64,000 bases of DNA from Megascapheus bottae (taxonomy: Eukaryota > Chordata > Mammalia > Rodentia > Geomyidae), in contig JANJXV010000013.1 in NCBI GenBank assembly GCA_024803745.1, positions 34,173,501-34,237,500 of the forward strand, written 5' to 3'. Below the pieces are notes generated by a model. It saw only the letters and a program-made list of their open reading frames with translations. It was not told where the DNA came from and ran no database searches. Positions within the stretch are counted from its first letter, which is position 1; each line of letters opens with the position of its first letter. A program made the position numbers and the translations under genes. This document shows, one piece after another, positions 23,650 to 36,610 of this stretch.

Positions 23650-25134
23650 TCTCCTTTAAACCCAACTGTTTCCCGAAAACATAGGGGAATACAGTGAGAA
23701 GGAAATCTGATTGTTCTCCAAATCTCTTGAAGGTCCCAATATGAACAGAACTCAAACAACAGAGAAATGTACCAGTGAAAACTTGTGACTTCAGTGGCTT
23801 GCATGCTGCAAGGTTAGTGTTGACAACATCTCAATTTGTATAACTTATTGATGTTCCTTCGTTGAGACTTGCTAAGCATGGAATCAGAGAAACAAAAATT
23901 ATCTTCTAGAAAATATCAAGTGTGAGTGCTAATCCCCACACTGAGGAAGCAGAGGGGAGTTCGTTGCCAGCTAAGACATTCATTAGCTATCTGCTTTGTT
24001 CACTACTGAAAGAAATATAGATTAATTAAAAAAAAAACACTGCCTGGAACTCTAAAACGTTCTCTAAGAACGTTAATGGTTAATGTGTTAATGGTTAAGC
24101 CAAAATTTATAGGTATGTAAGTGAAAGAAGTCTACCTTCCATTATCATTTTTATCATGTGCTTTTGCTGTTTCTCCAAAAACTTAAAATTCAAAACAGAA
24201 ATTCTAAGATCTATTTTCCCTAAGGCAATAGCTCTGACTTCAAGCTTATACTAATATAGTCAATTAAAAAATTCAAGCATGCGGAGTATTTTATTTCTAA
24301 TGTCCAATCTTTGAAAAAGGTATCTCTCTAAACAGAAACTTTGCTATGACTGACTAGGCATGGGAAAATAACCTACCTTTCTCTCCTACTGCTTGATCAT
24401 TGGCTAAGAAAAACCAACTGCTGTGGTGGCTTCTCAGTAGCTCTCTGCATGCCTAACCTCCCTACAGCTCTAAAATTAAATTCTCACCCTTGGACTAAGA
24501 TGATACAAAAAGCTAGCTGGGGCTAGCCTTGAGCTCTAAGAAGTAAGAGGAAAATAACCTACCAAATAATGATTCTGATCCTCTTGCAAAATATGGGAGC
24601 TAATGACATACCTAAGAACAGGCATTTATTTCTATGCCTCTAGTTATACAAAGTACAAAGACTGAAGAAGTGTGCCACACATTTTTACTTCACATTGATA
24701 CTAACTTTGCTTGAGTGGGATTCAATTAAATTGACACCAGTTGTTCATTATAGTGTTATAAATTAATCCATTCTTCCAACAAATATTTATTGAGTGCTTA
24801 GCATGTGCCAAGTACTATTCAGGTCCCTAAAAACATATCAGAGAAGTAAAATTTCTTCTTTGGAGCTAATTATCCTATCTTCTGCTACGCTAGAAGATAG
24901 ATAATAAAGGAATAAACAGAGCAAATAAGGGTAAAGCATATGGATCTTGTGAGGCCTGAAATTCATAAAATTGGGGGAGCCTTTTAAATAGAAAACTATA
25001 AAGTCACAGCTAGACATTCATTTAGAACAGGAAAAATAAAGCACAACTTGCATGTATTAAAAAACTACTATAGCAAAAATATTTTAAAAATTAATAAAGA
25101 CATAAAAAATCTTTTCATTAAGAAACTACCCAAA

Positions 25135-25327
25135 GGGGCCAGGAATTTGGCCTAGTGGTAGAGTGCTTGCCTAGCATGCACAAAGACCCGGGTTCAATTT
25201 CTTGGTACCACATACTTAGAAAAAGCCGAAAGTGGTGCTAAGGCTCAAGTGGTAGAGCTCTAGCCTTGAGAGAGTCCAAGGACAGGGCTCAGGCTCTGAG
25301 CTCAAGCCCAGGACTGGCCAAAAAAAG
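25135..25327 (+). mobile_element. Dimeric tRNA-derived SINE
   Basis: Full-length plus copy (GGGGCCAGGAATTTGGCCTA to CCCAGGACTGGCC) with short A-tail, in the intron after the 26321 exon. Confidence 0.93.
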
Positions 25328-25397
25328 TAAGATAATTGGATATTTTCTCTAATATGGTTAATTCCTTTTATTATTGATTCAAAAAGATTTGGGATTT

Positions 25398-25615
25398 TTT
25401 TGTTTGTTTCTTACATTACTGGAGACTGCACTCATGGCCTTACCCATGCTAGGCAGAACACTAGCCCTTGAACCACATTCCCCAGTCTTTTTATTCATAT
25501 TTTGATTTTGAGACAGAATCTCATTAACTTTGCTCAGGCTGGCCTCAAACTTGCAATCACCTTACTTCACCTTCTAAATAACTGAGATGACAAGTACACA
25601 CCACCATGCTTAGCA
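25398..25615 (-). mobile_element. Old B1-type SINE with tRNA-like part
   Basis: Minus copy; CTCAGGCTGGCCTCAAACTT and AACTGAGATGACAAGTACAC mark the B1-like part. Tail half differs from the dominant type. Confidence 0.7.
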
Positions 25616-25984
25616 AGAAAAGTTCTCTTGATTGCACAATTTTGTCACATCACAAAAGTTGTTAGGATTGGACTCAAATTTACCAAAACTTTGACGAGCT
25701 TTCTTTCAACTATAAGCTACAAATCTGGAAGGATTTTCTACAAATTTGTTGTCTCTGTTAATTCCATCTTATGTTGATCCTTCACCATCCATCCACCTAC
25801 TTTTTGTTGTCAAGCACAATAAGACCCAGGAAGCAATATCCTATGGTGTCAACAGGCAGTCTCCATATTGGAAGCTCTCCCCACACCAAGGCTACTTAGG
25901 ATGGATTACTCAAAAAAGTGACTGCAAAGTCCTAATTACATTTCATTGTGGTTAAACGACATGTATCCTTAGCTACATCCTTAG

Positions 25985-26280
25985 AGCATGACTGTCCCCC
26001 AAAGCCTGTGTGTTAGTCTTAATCCTGGGCGTGATGTTATTAAGTGGTCATAGAACCTTGGAGAAAAGGGTTGTGGAGGTGCTTAGGTTATGGAGGATGT
26101 TCCCTGGAATGGGGTTGTGGGACCCAGTTGTTTCCTTATTCTCTTTGCTCCCTGGCTCATGATGTGGGTATTTTTGGGTATGATAGGCTTCCTTGCTTCA
26201 GGGTCAAAATAATTAGGCTACCTGATCATGGATTGGAACTCCCAAAACTAAAAGCCTTCTGAGTTCATATCTAAGATGAC
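25985..26280 (+). mobile_element. LTR-like repeat (same type as 4.65-5.44 kb)
   Basis: It begins GACTGTCCCCCAAAGCCTGT, continues with GTGATGTTATTAAGTGG and CTTTGCTCCCTGGCTCATGA, and ends near CCAAAACTAAAAGCCTTCTG, the same order as the LTR-like repeat near 5 kb but without the CT expansion. It ends about 40 bp from the donor of the 38-nt DCDC1 exon. Confidence 0.4.
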
Positions 26281-26320
26281 TGAATACTAGTTAACAAACC
26301 TAAACTCAATTTTCCCTTAC

Positions 26321-26358
26321 CCGGAGCTTGACAATGTTCACAACTGCATCAGCATGAC
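26321..26358 (-). CDS. DCDC1: DCDC1 38-nt microexon, start of DCX-like domain
   Basis: The exon runs from acceptor TTCTTTGTTGCACCAG to donor CTCCGG followed by GTAAGG. Two bases (GT) complete the Gly codon started in the exon at 34674, then HADAVVNIVKLR follows, ending in phase 0. The strand-like VVNIVKLR continues as VFENGKATGE in the next exon, which is the first beta hairpin expected of a doublecortin ubiquitin-like fold. An upstream AG (complement of 26391-26392) would give a 70-nt exon that is open in the same frame, but it would break phase with the preceding exon, so the 38-nt form is preferred. An LTR-like repeat begins about 40 bp past the donor. Confidence 0.75.
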
Positions 26359-26390
26359 CTGGTGCAACAAAGAATACCAAAGAGAAGAAA

Positions 26391-29300
26391 CTGCACATGA
26401 AAGAGATCATAGTCTTCACTAATTACTATGAAATTCTGCTTACACCGTTTACATAAATATGTACCTATACTACATTTGCAGCATGGCTTTGAGAAGGGTA
26501 GGCACTACCAATGTTTTGGACATGAACAGGGAAGGAACCCTGAAGCTCAAGTGTCATTAGCTGTGTGGTAAATGCAGCTCTGAGTAAATAAGAGGGTGAG
26601 TGCTATGTAAAGAAGGAAAAAAAAAAAAACCTCAGGACAAAGAGAGGCAAACTTGGAAGCAGGCAGGGTGGTAATCTCTAGTAAGCATCCTCTAGTAAGA
26701 GTGCAAGCCAGATAGAGGACTGGGAGAAGTGCATGGCAGGTGGGGTATAAGGCAGCAGTGCCTTAGTGTTCCAGGAACTGTGGAGAAGCTCATGTAGCTA
26801 AAGCAGAGCCAGAGTAGGAAAGTGAATACACAGAACCAGAGGGATCAAGGATGGAAGTGGGATGGAAGGGTTTGAGTTTTGAGCAGAAAAGTTAAAGGAT
26901 TAGATGTACATTGTGTGTGGGGGGTGAGGGGTGGGCAAGGGATCCCAGGGCTTGAACTCAGGACCTGGCCACTATCTCCAAACTTTCTTTTCTTTTCCCT
27001 TACCCTTTCTCTTGAGGATCATTATGCCTTCTGGGTTGATAATAGACCATAGGTATAAGGGTAATTTGAGGAGTCAATAACAGTGTCTCAGAGAATGACA
27101 GTGGACATAGTAACACCTGGTCCTTTAGGTTTCTGCTTTCCAGACTAATGCTGTTTGCTCACTTGGGAAATAAAATTTGTAGTGAGGCTAATATTACTAA
27201 AGTATGATCTCTGCATCTATGGATATAAATTAACTAGCATAAATACAAGCATATATACACAAATAATTGTGAAGACAAGACTATCTTAACAAAGTGACAA
27301 AATACATTATTTCCTACCAGTGACCACAAGTTTTATAAGGAAAGCTGACTTGGTTGGAGCGGGGATCAGCGGGTCAGTTCTAGGCCAATACAGTTCTTTG
27401 ATGAGTTTGCCCAGAATCACTTATGACATATGTTTTAGGGCTGTGTAAGGCCTTGTTCAGTACTATTATCTAGCCTTTAATGCTATAAGTCTGGTTAAGA
27501 GCTAGCTGTGGGGAACAGCAGGTTCCCAAACTCCACAACCACTGGAAAGACCACCCAGCAAGCTCTCCAGTGCGTGAGCAGAAGGCCAAATGCCTAAGCT
27601 TTAGAATGCCTCCGAATGCAATGCTGTCAAGAGGCAATAATAGAAAAATGACACCGCAGTGTGCTGCCAACATTGGTAGGCTGTACAGTAACAGGATTTA
27701 CTACTAGAGTCTGGTAAAAGGAATATGAAATGGCCTTGCAACGTTATCTGGAATATTTCAGATTAAACCCAATGAACATGTTGAAATAAAGTCAATTTAC
27801 ATGTCTTGGGTTGGAATCCCTTAGAAGCAAACCCTGGGAAAAGATGTGCCCCAGGAAGTTGACTAGGGAGTGCTAGGAAGGCAAGGAGGCAAGCAAAATG
27901 TGCAGAGGAAACCACATGTCTGCCCTTCAGAAAGAGGTCTCTAGAGAAAATTCCAAAAACCAGGAGGCCCTTTAGATCTCTCCCAACTGAGGCAAAGAAG
28001 CTGTGCCTTTGTATGATCTTACACACCTACATAATGCAGGTTGTCCCTAAGGTAGATCAGGTTGCCTAATCTTAGGAGACAAAAGTCTTTATACCCAGGG
28101 AAATTGTGCAAAAATATACCTGTGGCAGTTAAAGTATAGACATCTCAACAGGAGGTCTAGGCTATGCTGTGCAAGCATCTATCACACACATGCAAAGTAT
28201 GTCAGAGTATAAAACCCCGACATATACCTTAACTCAGGCAACCCAATTGCATATTATGATGGATATTACAGATGAATCTCAGTAAGGTTCAGTGCCCTCC
28301 CTTAGGCATAGCCATTCATAAGGGGACTTGAGAAAACAAGCTTCTTGGTGTTTTAAATTATACTGGTCAAAGTTTACTCAAAGATAGTATTATAGACTTA
28401 TACATGAAATTTGATATTGGAAAACTTGAGCATAGAAATAGATCCTATAAGTTTTTACCTCAGACCAACGCCCCCCCCCCAAAAAACACAGAAAATTAAA
28501 CTACACTAGGGGAGAAGTAAAATAGCCTTGAAAAAAAATCACAATTTAAAGTCACCTTGGAAGACAGACCATTAGCACTAATCAATTAGTTTAATGTGGT
28601 CATTAATTTAAAAAACTGCATTTTTTATCAATTTCCATAATGATTTTAGGAAGATGCACATCGCTTTTTCTCAAATGTAGAACAGAGCATAAATCAAATA
28701 GGAAACAAAAAAACAAAACATAATGCCTCTTAGTATCACCTCTTTCATCATTCTTCCCATCACTCTCAATCCAACCCCTCCCCTCAATTTTCTTCGTTTC
28801 ATAGGATATACACTGAATATTGTGACTATATTCTTCTCAGTTCCTCTCTTACTTGGTCTACTCCTCTCCCCTTAACCATACCTCAACACACCTTTCAAAT
28901 GCCAGTTTCCTGCTACTCATGTTGTTGGGCTGTGAATTCATTTTTCTAAGGAATTAAAATGCCTGAATGCTCCCTTGATAATTTTTAAATTTCAACAATC
29001 TAAGGATTCATGGATCAAAACAATATTTTAAAGCCCAGGAAAGACATACTTAAGAAGAAGAATTTATTTTGAGAACGATGATCAAGAATTTCACTGTGCA
29101 TTGTAGCAGTGTAATTTTTGATAGCATTGTAGCACTATTTAGAATCATGGAAAGTTGGTGGCTGCCTATGGTTAGAAGATTTTACTACAGATCCTCCAAA
29201 GACTGACTTCAGAATGGCTCTCCTACTGATACTTGATATTCCTAATAGAGTTTACCCTTTATTAGTTATTGAATCTTGAAGGCTGTGGTTGGCATTCCTA

Positions 29301-32300
29301 AGAAGACCTCGGAATCCCTGGTGACTACGTCATCCAGGGATTGTGGGAGCAAATCTGAAGGGAGACTCAGAGCAGCCACCGCTACTTTTACATATTTCAT
29401 ATAGTATATTCCAAGATAAATTTTGGTGTAAGAAAAATAGTGGGCCATCTTAGCCTCAAAGACTTCATGGCATGTGTTTTTGTATGTACAAGTTTTGAAG
29501 GGTGATAATAAGAGCCCGTGGTACCCAAACTGAGTGGTGTGACAGAAGGGCCAAGGTGGAGGCGGTGTGGTTCCCATGTACTTTGGTGTGGGCCTGCATC
29601 CCTTCCCTTAAGCATCTATGATTGCACTGCCTTGTGCTACTGTCGTATCTTTAAAGGATTCTTCACTCATGTAAGATTTCTAAACTATGATATGTAGCTC
29701 TGCAAAAATATTCTCTTTACCCAATTACAATTCCCACCTACTTGAATACATAAAAATGTTCACAAGTATCTATAAGCAAATGGCAGGGCAAATTTGCTTA
29801 ACTCCTGTCATAACCCAAGTAATTGCAGTAAGCCCTTTATCAGAGAATTTTAAAGAGAAACAGAATAAGAATTTCCCTTGATTATGTTAATTTGGTATCT
29901 GATATTAACTTTGGATTTAAATATAAGAAATGGGTCCTATTAGCTGAATAGAATGTATTGTATGTAAAAGACTAGTTAATGGTGGATTCAGTATATTTCT
30001 TATAATAGAAAGCCAGGGGGCTTTTGATGGAAAAAATGAAACATTAAAGATATTCCCAAATTCTGTTTTGCTAGAAGAAAGAAACACAGGACTACACAGG
30101 TCCAAATGGGACCAAATTATGGGACTTCAACTTTCTACCTGTGGAGATCACATTTTTACCTTGGATGAGAGTATATGCTTCGATGTTCTTCCATCCTATT
30201 TTATATCAAATATGCCTATCAGGATTATTTTCTTTAATATGAACGGTGCTTTGAAGTAACTTATGTCGAAATGTACTACTTTTAGTCCCAGTGACTACAT
30301 CTTTAAACGGTTAAAAGCAGAACATTTTTATCCTAAAATATAATCCACTTTTAAATCGCAGATTAGCCTCAAGCTGTAGAACGTAGATTGAAATGCATTT
30401 CTTCATCTACACTGGCTGCAAGGTCTGCAGGCATTTGTATTCAAATGGAGAATTTATGCTTGAAAATCTTCACAGTGAGGCAGACTAACATAGATGTCAG
30501 TGGGTAATTCATGGGACGGGAACATATGTGGGTAGGGCAACTCAGCAACTTGAGCATAGCAAACACTCTGTGAAAAAGCTAATTGAGAGGTAAAAACAAA
30601 TTAACTTCTATGGAGAAGGACAGTCTCCCTGAGAGGGAGTGTACGCCTGCAACAGTAAGGTTCAGTGGTTACATTTAGTCCGAGGAGCTGCTGGGATGGT
30701 AATGCAGCTCTGGCTTGTGGACTTTCCCCGCTGACTGCCCACCTGGCAATTCTCTGGGCACCTTCGAGGATGTCAGCACTGCACAGGGAAAGCCTGTCTC
30801 ATTACAACAAGCGCTGCATGGGAGCTAATGCCCAGACCAATTGCTCTTTCTGAGTTTGCTACAGACGCTGTTTTTCTCTTCCACAGACCTGGGAAAGAAG
30901 ATTGTTCCTTTCTGCACACAGAGATTTACACCTGGCTGCAGATGCCTATCAGGAACAAGAGCACTGGGAGGGAAGAAAAATGGGTGAGAGGTATCAGTGC
31001 CCACTGCTAATTAGCTATCCCTTGAGATGCTGGAAGGCATTAATAGTCTCAGTTTCCTGGCCTTTAATACTTGCCTACTATGGTAAAAATGTACATACAA
31101 AAATGGTTATTTGTAATATATTTTTCCCAACCTGTAATGAGTCATCTTGAAATCACAATAGCCTTGAACATTCTGCTATTCTCAAAACACTTTAACTTCC
31201 ATACTTACTAATAGAGCATCTTATAATTTTTATACCATCATTTATTCAAATAACAGATGACACAGGCAGGTCAAATGTTGTAAATACATATTTGGGGAAA
31301 ACAATATCATAGGAAAAATAAACAGCTTATCTACCATTGATATTGGAAATAACATACGTACAGAGTAATTTTTAAAATTACTACAGGAACTATCTTGCTA
31401 TGGGTAATTTGCCTCATTTATCCCCTTCTTGGCATTTAATTGTTCTGTGGAGCTCTAAATAAACTTGTACTGATACAAATGAATGGTCTAGTAACCATAC
31501 ACGTTTATAAATGACCATAAACCATACTGCAAATCTCACATTGCATTTGTGTCCTTAATAAGTGCATATTTAGGCATTCAAAGTACAGAAAAGACCAGAA
31601 TCAAATTATGCATAGAGGTCAGCATCTTTAATACCATCAGCCAAATTAGCTCACTTTCTAAATATAAAGAAGCCTATGAAGGTAAAATGACAAGTATCAT
31701 AAAGTAAAAAGTTTTGTCCTTAGACTGTGCCATATTCCTCCAGTCCTGTGACCATACTCATGGCCTTGAACTCAGAAGAAAAATCCTGAATCTTTAAAGC
31801 TCTCTTGATTTCTTGTGATTTACTTTCTCATTCTAAATAGACACTTGCAGAATTCTAGAGAGATCCTCCTCTGTCTCCTCCCTTGCTCTTACTCCCAAAT
31901 TTCACAAGTTCTAAGCACCATGAAAATTGACTCTGCCTCCACAGGCATGGAAGACAACCCACAGAGTATCATTGACCAATTGTGTGTGAAAAGTGCTAAT
32001 TCCAGGGAAAGAACAATTCTTGCACCCATCTTCTGCTGGATCCCCAGGCTTTCTCCCATCTCCTCACACATCACACACTCCCCGCTCATCAATCCTGTCA
32101 CAATCCATCATTTTACTACTAGGTTTTCCACCCACGATCTCCTACAGATTTGTGAATCTCTTTTTCTGTCAGACCTTTATTTCCTGCTCTCCCAGGGAAA
32201 CACCAACATTTCTGACAACATCTCCATGGGGATGAAGAGGAGAAGGAGGAGGAGTTCAGGGAAAGAACAGAAGTAGGAAGGCAGAACTCACTGAGCCATG

Positions 32301-32560
32301 GCTATAGCAGATGTTCTCAAAGTGGCTGGGGGAGGTGGCAGCATGAAGGTTGGGGAGTAAGAGATTTGGAATGGTAAGAAATTGCTCCACAAAATGTGTT
32401 GCCTGAAGGACTTCACAGATTAGGATGCAGAAGGAGTGCAATCACTGAAGGTAAAAAATAGTTGAAAAATATTACCTTTATTTAGAGGCTGATAGGAGGT
32501 GATGGCAAGAAAATCTACCATTTACAAAACAATACTAATAATAATTTTTACAGTATTCAT
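26391..32560. other. Intron between the 34674 and 26358 exons
   Basis: Mostly unique sequence. Blocks of higher GC with short open frames lie at 27480-28030, 29260-29620 and 30660-31020. A plus-strand 153-codon frame at 31815-32276 has no recognisable domain, no splice context and ends in an Arg/Lys run; I take it as chance or an old repeat. Confidence 0.5.
26940..26990 (-). repeat. SINE right-end fragment
   Basis: CCAGGGCTTGAACTCAGGAC followed by CTGGCCACTATCTCC resembles the end of the dimeric SINE on the minus strand. Confidence 0.5.
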
Positions 32561-32580
32561 TTGTTTATCTATCTATCTAT

Positions 32581-32780
32581 TGCCAGTCCTGGGGCTTGAA
32601 TTCAGGGTCTGGGCACCGTCCTTGGGCTTTCTCAAGGCTAACGTCCTACCACTTGAGCCACAGCATCCCTTCTGTTTTTTTTTGTTGTTGTTGTTGTTTT
32701 GTATATGTGATACTGAGGAATTGAATTTAGGGTTTCATGCATGCTAGGCAAGCACTCTATCACTAAGCCAAGTTCCCCCT
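32581..32780 (-). mobile_element. Dimeric tRNA-derived SINE with TATC repeat
   Basis: Minus copy (TGCCAGTCCTGGGGCTTGAA to CCAAGTTCCCC); a short TATC repeat sits on its tail side (32563-32580) and a TTG repeat in its middle. Confidence 0.9.
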
Positions 32781-33342
32781 AAAAATATAATCATTTTAAC
32801 AACACGTGGGGTTTGACTACATAGGTCATATGTGCATATGACATGATGTGAAAAAGTAGTAACAAGGCTGCTGATACAACTTTTTCCTAAAATTCTTCAT
32901 TGTCATGTTTTCAAACAAAAAACTATTAGACATATTAGACCTTACAGACTTGTTCTTTATAACTATCTGACCTAGAAATTTCATACACAAAAAATTTTCC
33001 TATTTGTTCTCTAAGTTTCCTTTGAACATGTATCTTGAGAAGGAAAAATTCAAACCACTAAATAAAAAAATAAAAAGTATTTATTTGTAGCTATTTTTCA
33101 AAAAGAAACAAGAAACTTTTCCTTTCAATAATTTTAAGATAAATGACTTCACAAGTTGTCTTTCTCATTTTATAAATGTAGAAATACAGAAAATAGGTTT
33201 AGCTGATTAACTACTTAGAATGAGAATTTCTGTATAGTGTGTTTATTGGTTATTTCTTATTAAAAGTTGCTTTAAAAATCACACTGACTTGCAGCCCTGC
33301 CTGAGAATAGTACCACCTAGAAGGATTAAAAAGATGAATAGC

Positions 33343-33582
33343 TGCCCGGTGCTATAAGTCTAGTTACTCGGGAGGCTGAGAAATGAGGTTCACAGTCAGA
33401 AGCCAGCCAAGGTAGGAAAGTTCATGAGACTTTTATCTCCAATTAACCACCAAAAAATCTGGAAGTAGAACTGTAGTTCAAGTGGTAGAGTGCTAGCCTT
33501 GAGCAAAAAAAACAAAAAACAAAAACAACAATAAAAAAATACAGGCCCTATATTCAAACCACAAGTCTGGTGACTGGCACAA
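33343..33582 (+). mobile_element. B1/ID-type fused SINE
   Basis: Head CCCGGTGCTATAAGTCTAGT, ID-like middle, A/C-rich linker before the final CAGGCCCTATATTCAAACC. Confidence 0.85.
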
Positions 33583-33603
33583 ATATAATTCTAGTTTTTT
33601 GTT

Positions 33604-33630
33604 TTGTGTATGTGTGTGTGTGTGTGTGCT
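33604..33630. repeat. (TG)n microsatellite
   Basis: Short TG run, about 12 units, followed by a degenerate SINE fragment. Confidence 0.85.
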
Positions 33631-33654
33631 CACACGTTTGTGTGCGTGTACACT

Positions 33655-33710
33655 CATGAGGTGTGAACTCAGGGCCTTGCTGTCTACTATTTGAGCAACA
33701 ACTCCTGCAC
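33655..33710 (-). repeat. SINE fragment after TG repeat
   Basis: GTGAACTCAGGGCCTTGCTG and the following bases resemble part of the ID-like SINE half, minus strand. Confidence 0.45.
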
Positions 33711-34673
33711 CTTTAAATTTAACTTGAATTATGAAATTTTTTCATCATATATACTTTTAGTTCTAGACCAGGGGTCAAATTTTTCTCTGCAGATCCAAAC
33801 AGTATGTATTTGGGGATCTTCACATCATATGGTCTCTGTCTTGAGCTTTCAATTATTTTGTAGCTGTGTTTCAGAAAACATTTTACTTAGGTAAAATCCC
33901 AGCAGATTTTGTGCATGGTGTAAACAATCAACAAAACATTAATAACTCAAACCCTCATTTAGAGTATTCATTAATTTTTGTTGCATTTTGTAATTATGGT
34001 TAATCTTGAGTTACAAGCCATCAATGAAAATAAACTTGGGAAGAAATTCAAAGTAACACATCATTATATAATATTTTACTGCCCAAACATATTAACCACT
34101 AATAACTTCAAGAATATAGGCAAAAATAGTCAAATGTATTCAAGCAATCAATAAGTGAGGAACATTTGTTAATTTAAAGTAGCAAACTATCTAGGATAGA
34201 GAAGGATGAGACTCTGGAAACAGGATTGGACTTGCCAGGCATTCTGGTTTACTGTATGTGGGATTTTCAGAGTTAAAGCCAGAAAAGTCTTAGGCAAATC
34301 TCTGGAGGCATTTGAATTTTTAATTTTCTTTCATTTTAGTTTCTGTAGTTATATGTAACTAGTAGCAATTATATTAGTACAATAGCTACAACACAGCTCT
34401 TTTGTATGTATAAATTTCCTTTTGCTTGATGATATGGAAAGAATTTCACAGTCATTTATTAGGGTAATATATGATATATGATATAATAGCAACAACTCAG
34501 ATTCTAAAGTTATATCTTTCCTATCAATATCAAGCTGCTGTGATAGAAATTCTTCAGAAGTCAGCAGTGAATTTATGAAGGAGAAAAACTTTTTTCCAAG
34601 CTGCATTACAGTGTAGCTAATGTAATAATTGCTAATACAAGTGACTGCCAGTAAGGGAACTATAGTTTTTCAC

Positions 34674-34734
34674 CTGGTTTCTTTTTGTAATCAATAGCAA
34701 GCACTTTGGAAAATGGCAGAATGAAGTCACAAAC
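34674..34734 (-). CDS. DCDC1: DCDC1 internal exon (61 nt)
   Basis: The acceptor is ACATTGTCTTTTTCAG and the donor is ACCAG followed by GTGAAA. It enters in phase 0 and reads VCDFILPFSKVLAIDYKKKP, then leaves one base (G). That base is completed by GT at the start of the 38-nt exon at 26358, giving Gly and the continuous stretch KKKP-G-HADAVVNIVKLR. The segment lies immediately before the DCX-like fold and may pack against it; that role is inference. The phase fit on both sides is what makes this short exon convincing. Confidence 0.75.
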
Positions 34735-35689
34735 CTGAAAAAGACAATGTTACTGGATTATTGGATCCCTGACCTTGATATCTTGAACATCCCTTTCCAC
34801 GTCCTTAGTTGACAAGCACAGACCATGAGAAATTAATTACCATGTTTTGTGCTGAATGTATTCCCCAGAAGGTTGTCTTTACTAGTAATGATCTCATTCA
34901 AAATATATACATGGTAATAATATTATTAAGAAACAAGGTGCAAGGAGAAAGCACAGTATTTACCATACTTCATAAACTAAATGTTAAGGGGGAACGGGAC
35001 AAAGCACAATTAACTTTGAACATTCCTATAAAAGTAAAAAGGAGATCAAGAGTTTTAATAGCTTCTTCAGTTTAGATGGAAATGGACAATACTTTGAGAA
35101 ATTCAAACTATAGTGGAGTTTTTTGAAATGCGAGCTACAAAGTTATATTAACCTGACTAACTCAATATATTTTATTTTGATTATGAATGTGAGTGAATTT
35201 CCTAAAATTTTAGTAGTTCATTTACTCCAACCAATATAAATTATTCTTTTTCTCTTCTATGGCAGCCATAGAAGAGAAGTCTATGATATTTAGCCATCCT
35301 GTCCTGACAAATAACCAATTCACTTTTTCCCCAGTATATTCTTAAGTATTGATTTTAACAAGTGAACCCAGACATGTGTCACACTTATCCAATACAAATC
35401 CTTTTCCTTGGAAATATAGTTTGAACATCAATCAGTCACATGGCCTTTCACCTCTAATTCCTATCGCCTCTGTCTGTCAACTATTAAAGCTTAGCCACTT
35501 CTCCAAATACATGTCTTTTAGAAACTGAAAAACGCATAGAATCCTGTGGAAAATATGCTTCTTGAAAAAGAATGCAAATGTTCATCTGATCGAATGGCAT
35601 CATTGAATTGCTTTTCAATAATCAGACTGAGGAAATTGTAAACTCTTGCTGAAACTCCTCAATAGTAAAAATAAAATATTGCTTTTCAA

Positions 35690-35925
35690 GAGGGGGCACA
35701 GGTGGTTCCTATCTGTAATCCTAGCTACTAAGTTCAAAGCCAGCCTGCATAGGCAAGTCTGTGAAACTCTTACCTCTGATTAACTATCAAAAAGCCAGAA
35801 GTGGAGATAATGGCTCAAGGGGTAGAACACTTGCCTGGAGTGAAAAAAAAAAAGAAAAAAAAAAAAAAAAAACTAAGCTAAGGGACTGCACCCAGCTCCT
35901 GAATTCAAGCCCACCACTAGCACAG
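35690..35925 (+). mobile_element. B1/ID-type fused SINE
   Basis: Head GGGGGCACAGGTGGTTCCTA; internal A-run at 35846-35872; part of the B1 head is deleted. Confidence 0.85.
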
Positions 35926-36135
35926 GTGGATGCTGATGGTTCACGCCTATAATACTATTTGAAAAAATAAGATATGAAGGATGACAATTTGAAGACAGTT
36001 AGTATGGAAAACTCCACCAGATTCCATCTCTCACCCAAATTACCAGCAAATGCTGTGATTTGTCTCTGGTTTTAGAGTATCAACTATGAGCAAGAACAAG
36101 GCCCTGGGTTCAAGCCCTAGGACTGGCAAAGAAAG
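35926..36135 (+). mobile_element. Diverged B1/ID-type SINE in tandem with the previous one
   Basis: Head GATGGTTCACGCCTATAATA and tail GGGTTCAAGCCCTAGGACTG are recognisable; the middle is diverged. Followed by GAAA/GGGA simple repeat to 36180. Confidence 0.65.
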
Positions 36136-36439
36136 AAAGAAAAGATGGATGGAAAGGAGGGAGGGAGGCAGGGAGGGAAGTAAGTACTTTCCTAGGGTAA
36201 AAACTACATACTTAAGAAATTCCTATTTCAAAGATATCTAGGCATTTCATTCAAAATCTGCTTCTGAATAATTTTTTTAAAAAACACCACTAATAAGTCA
36301 AACCCCAGGACAAAAGAAAAATTCGAAAATTAAAAAAAAAAGAAATTCAAGCTGAGACGCAATTTTAAAGGGTTTTCAACTGGAGGAAAGTGTTTGTGTG
36401 TCTGCCAGATAGAAAAGAAAGCCATGAAATGACACCCAC

Positions 36440-36610
36440 CTTGAGCTGCAGGCCCCCTGGGACTTGAGTGTTTGCTGGAAGGCTTTTGATGTGTTGGTAG
36501 ACATAAGAGGAGAATTGCTCCTGTTCAGCCTGTAATTGGGGGCCAAGTTTAGAGAGATGACCTCTGTAGCATTTGATACCTGTCTGCAATTCGTCAATCA
36601 GCCTGCTCAC
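36440..36610 (-). CDS. DCDC1: DCDC1 helical exon (171 nt)
   Basis: The acceptor is AACCCTTTCAG and the donor is CTCAAG followed by GTGGGT. The exon has 57 codons, phase 0 at both ends, beginning VSRLIDELQTGIKCYRGHLS, with a Gln/Glu-rich middle (LQAEQEQFSSYVYQHIK) and ending GGLQLK. The periodic hydrophobics in its first half continue the helix of the previous exon; the end, with Pro and Gly-Gly, looks like a linker. It is GC-richer than its surroundings and open through its whole length, and it is the longest coding exon in the window. Identification as DCDC1/DCDC5 is from the exon chain plus recognition of the DCX-like domain downstream. Confidence 0.8.

Noticed and set aside
26359..26390. 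Extended 70-nt version of the microexon encoding a Phe-rich stretch
   Set aside because: The Phe codons are the polypyrimidine tract, and the longer form breaks phase with the 34674 exon.
29266..29615. Two overlapping minus-strand frames of 103 and 72 codons
   Set aside because: They looked like a possible processed pseudogene, but I could not match any protein and there is no poly-A end or target-site duplication.
31815..32276. 153-codon plus-strand open frame
   Set aside because: No recognisable domain, no matching splice sites, opposite strand to the host gene, and low-complexity Arg/Lys end; best taken as chance.
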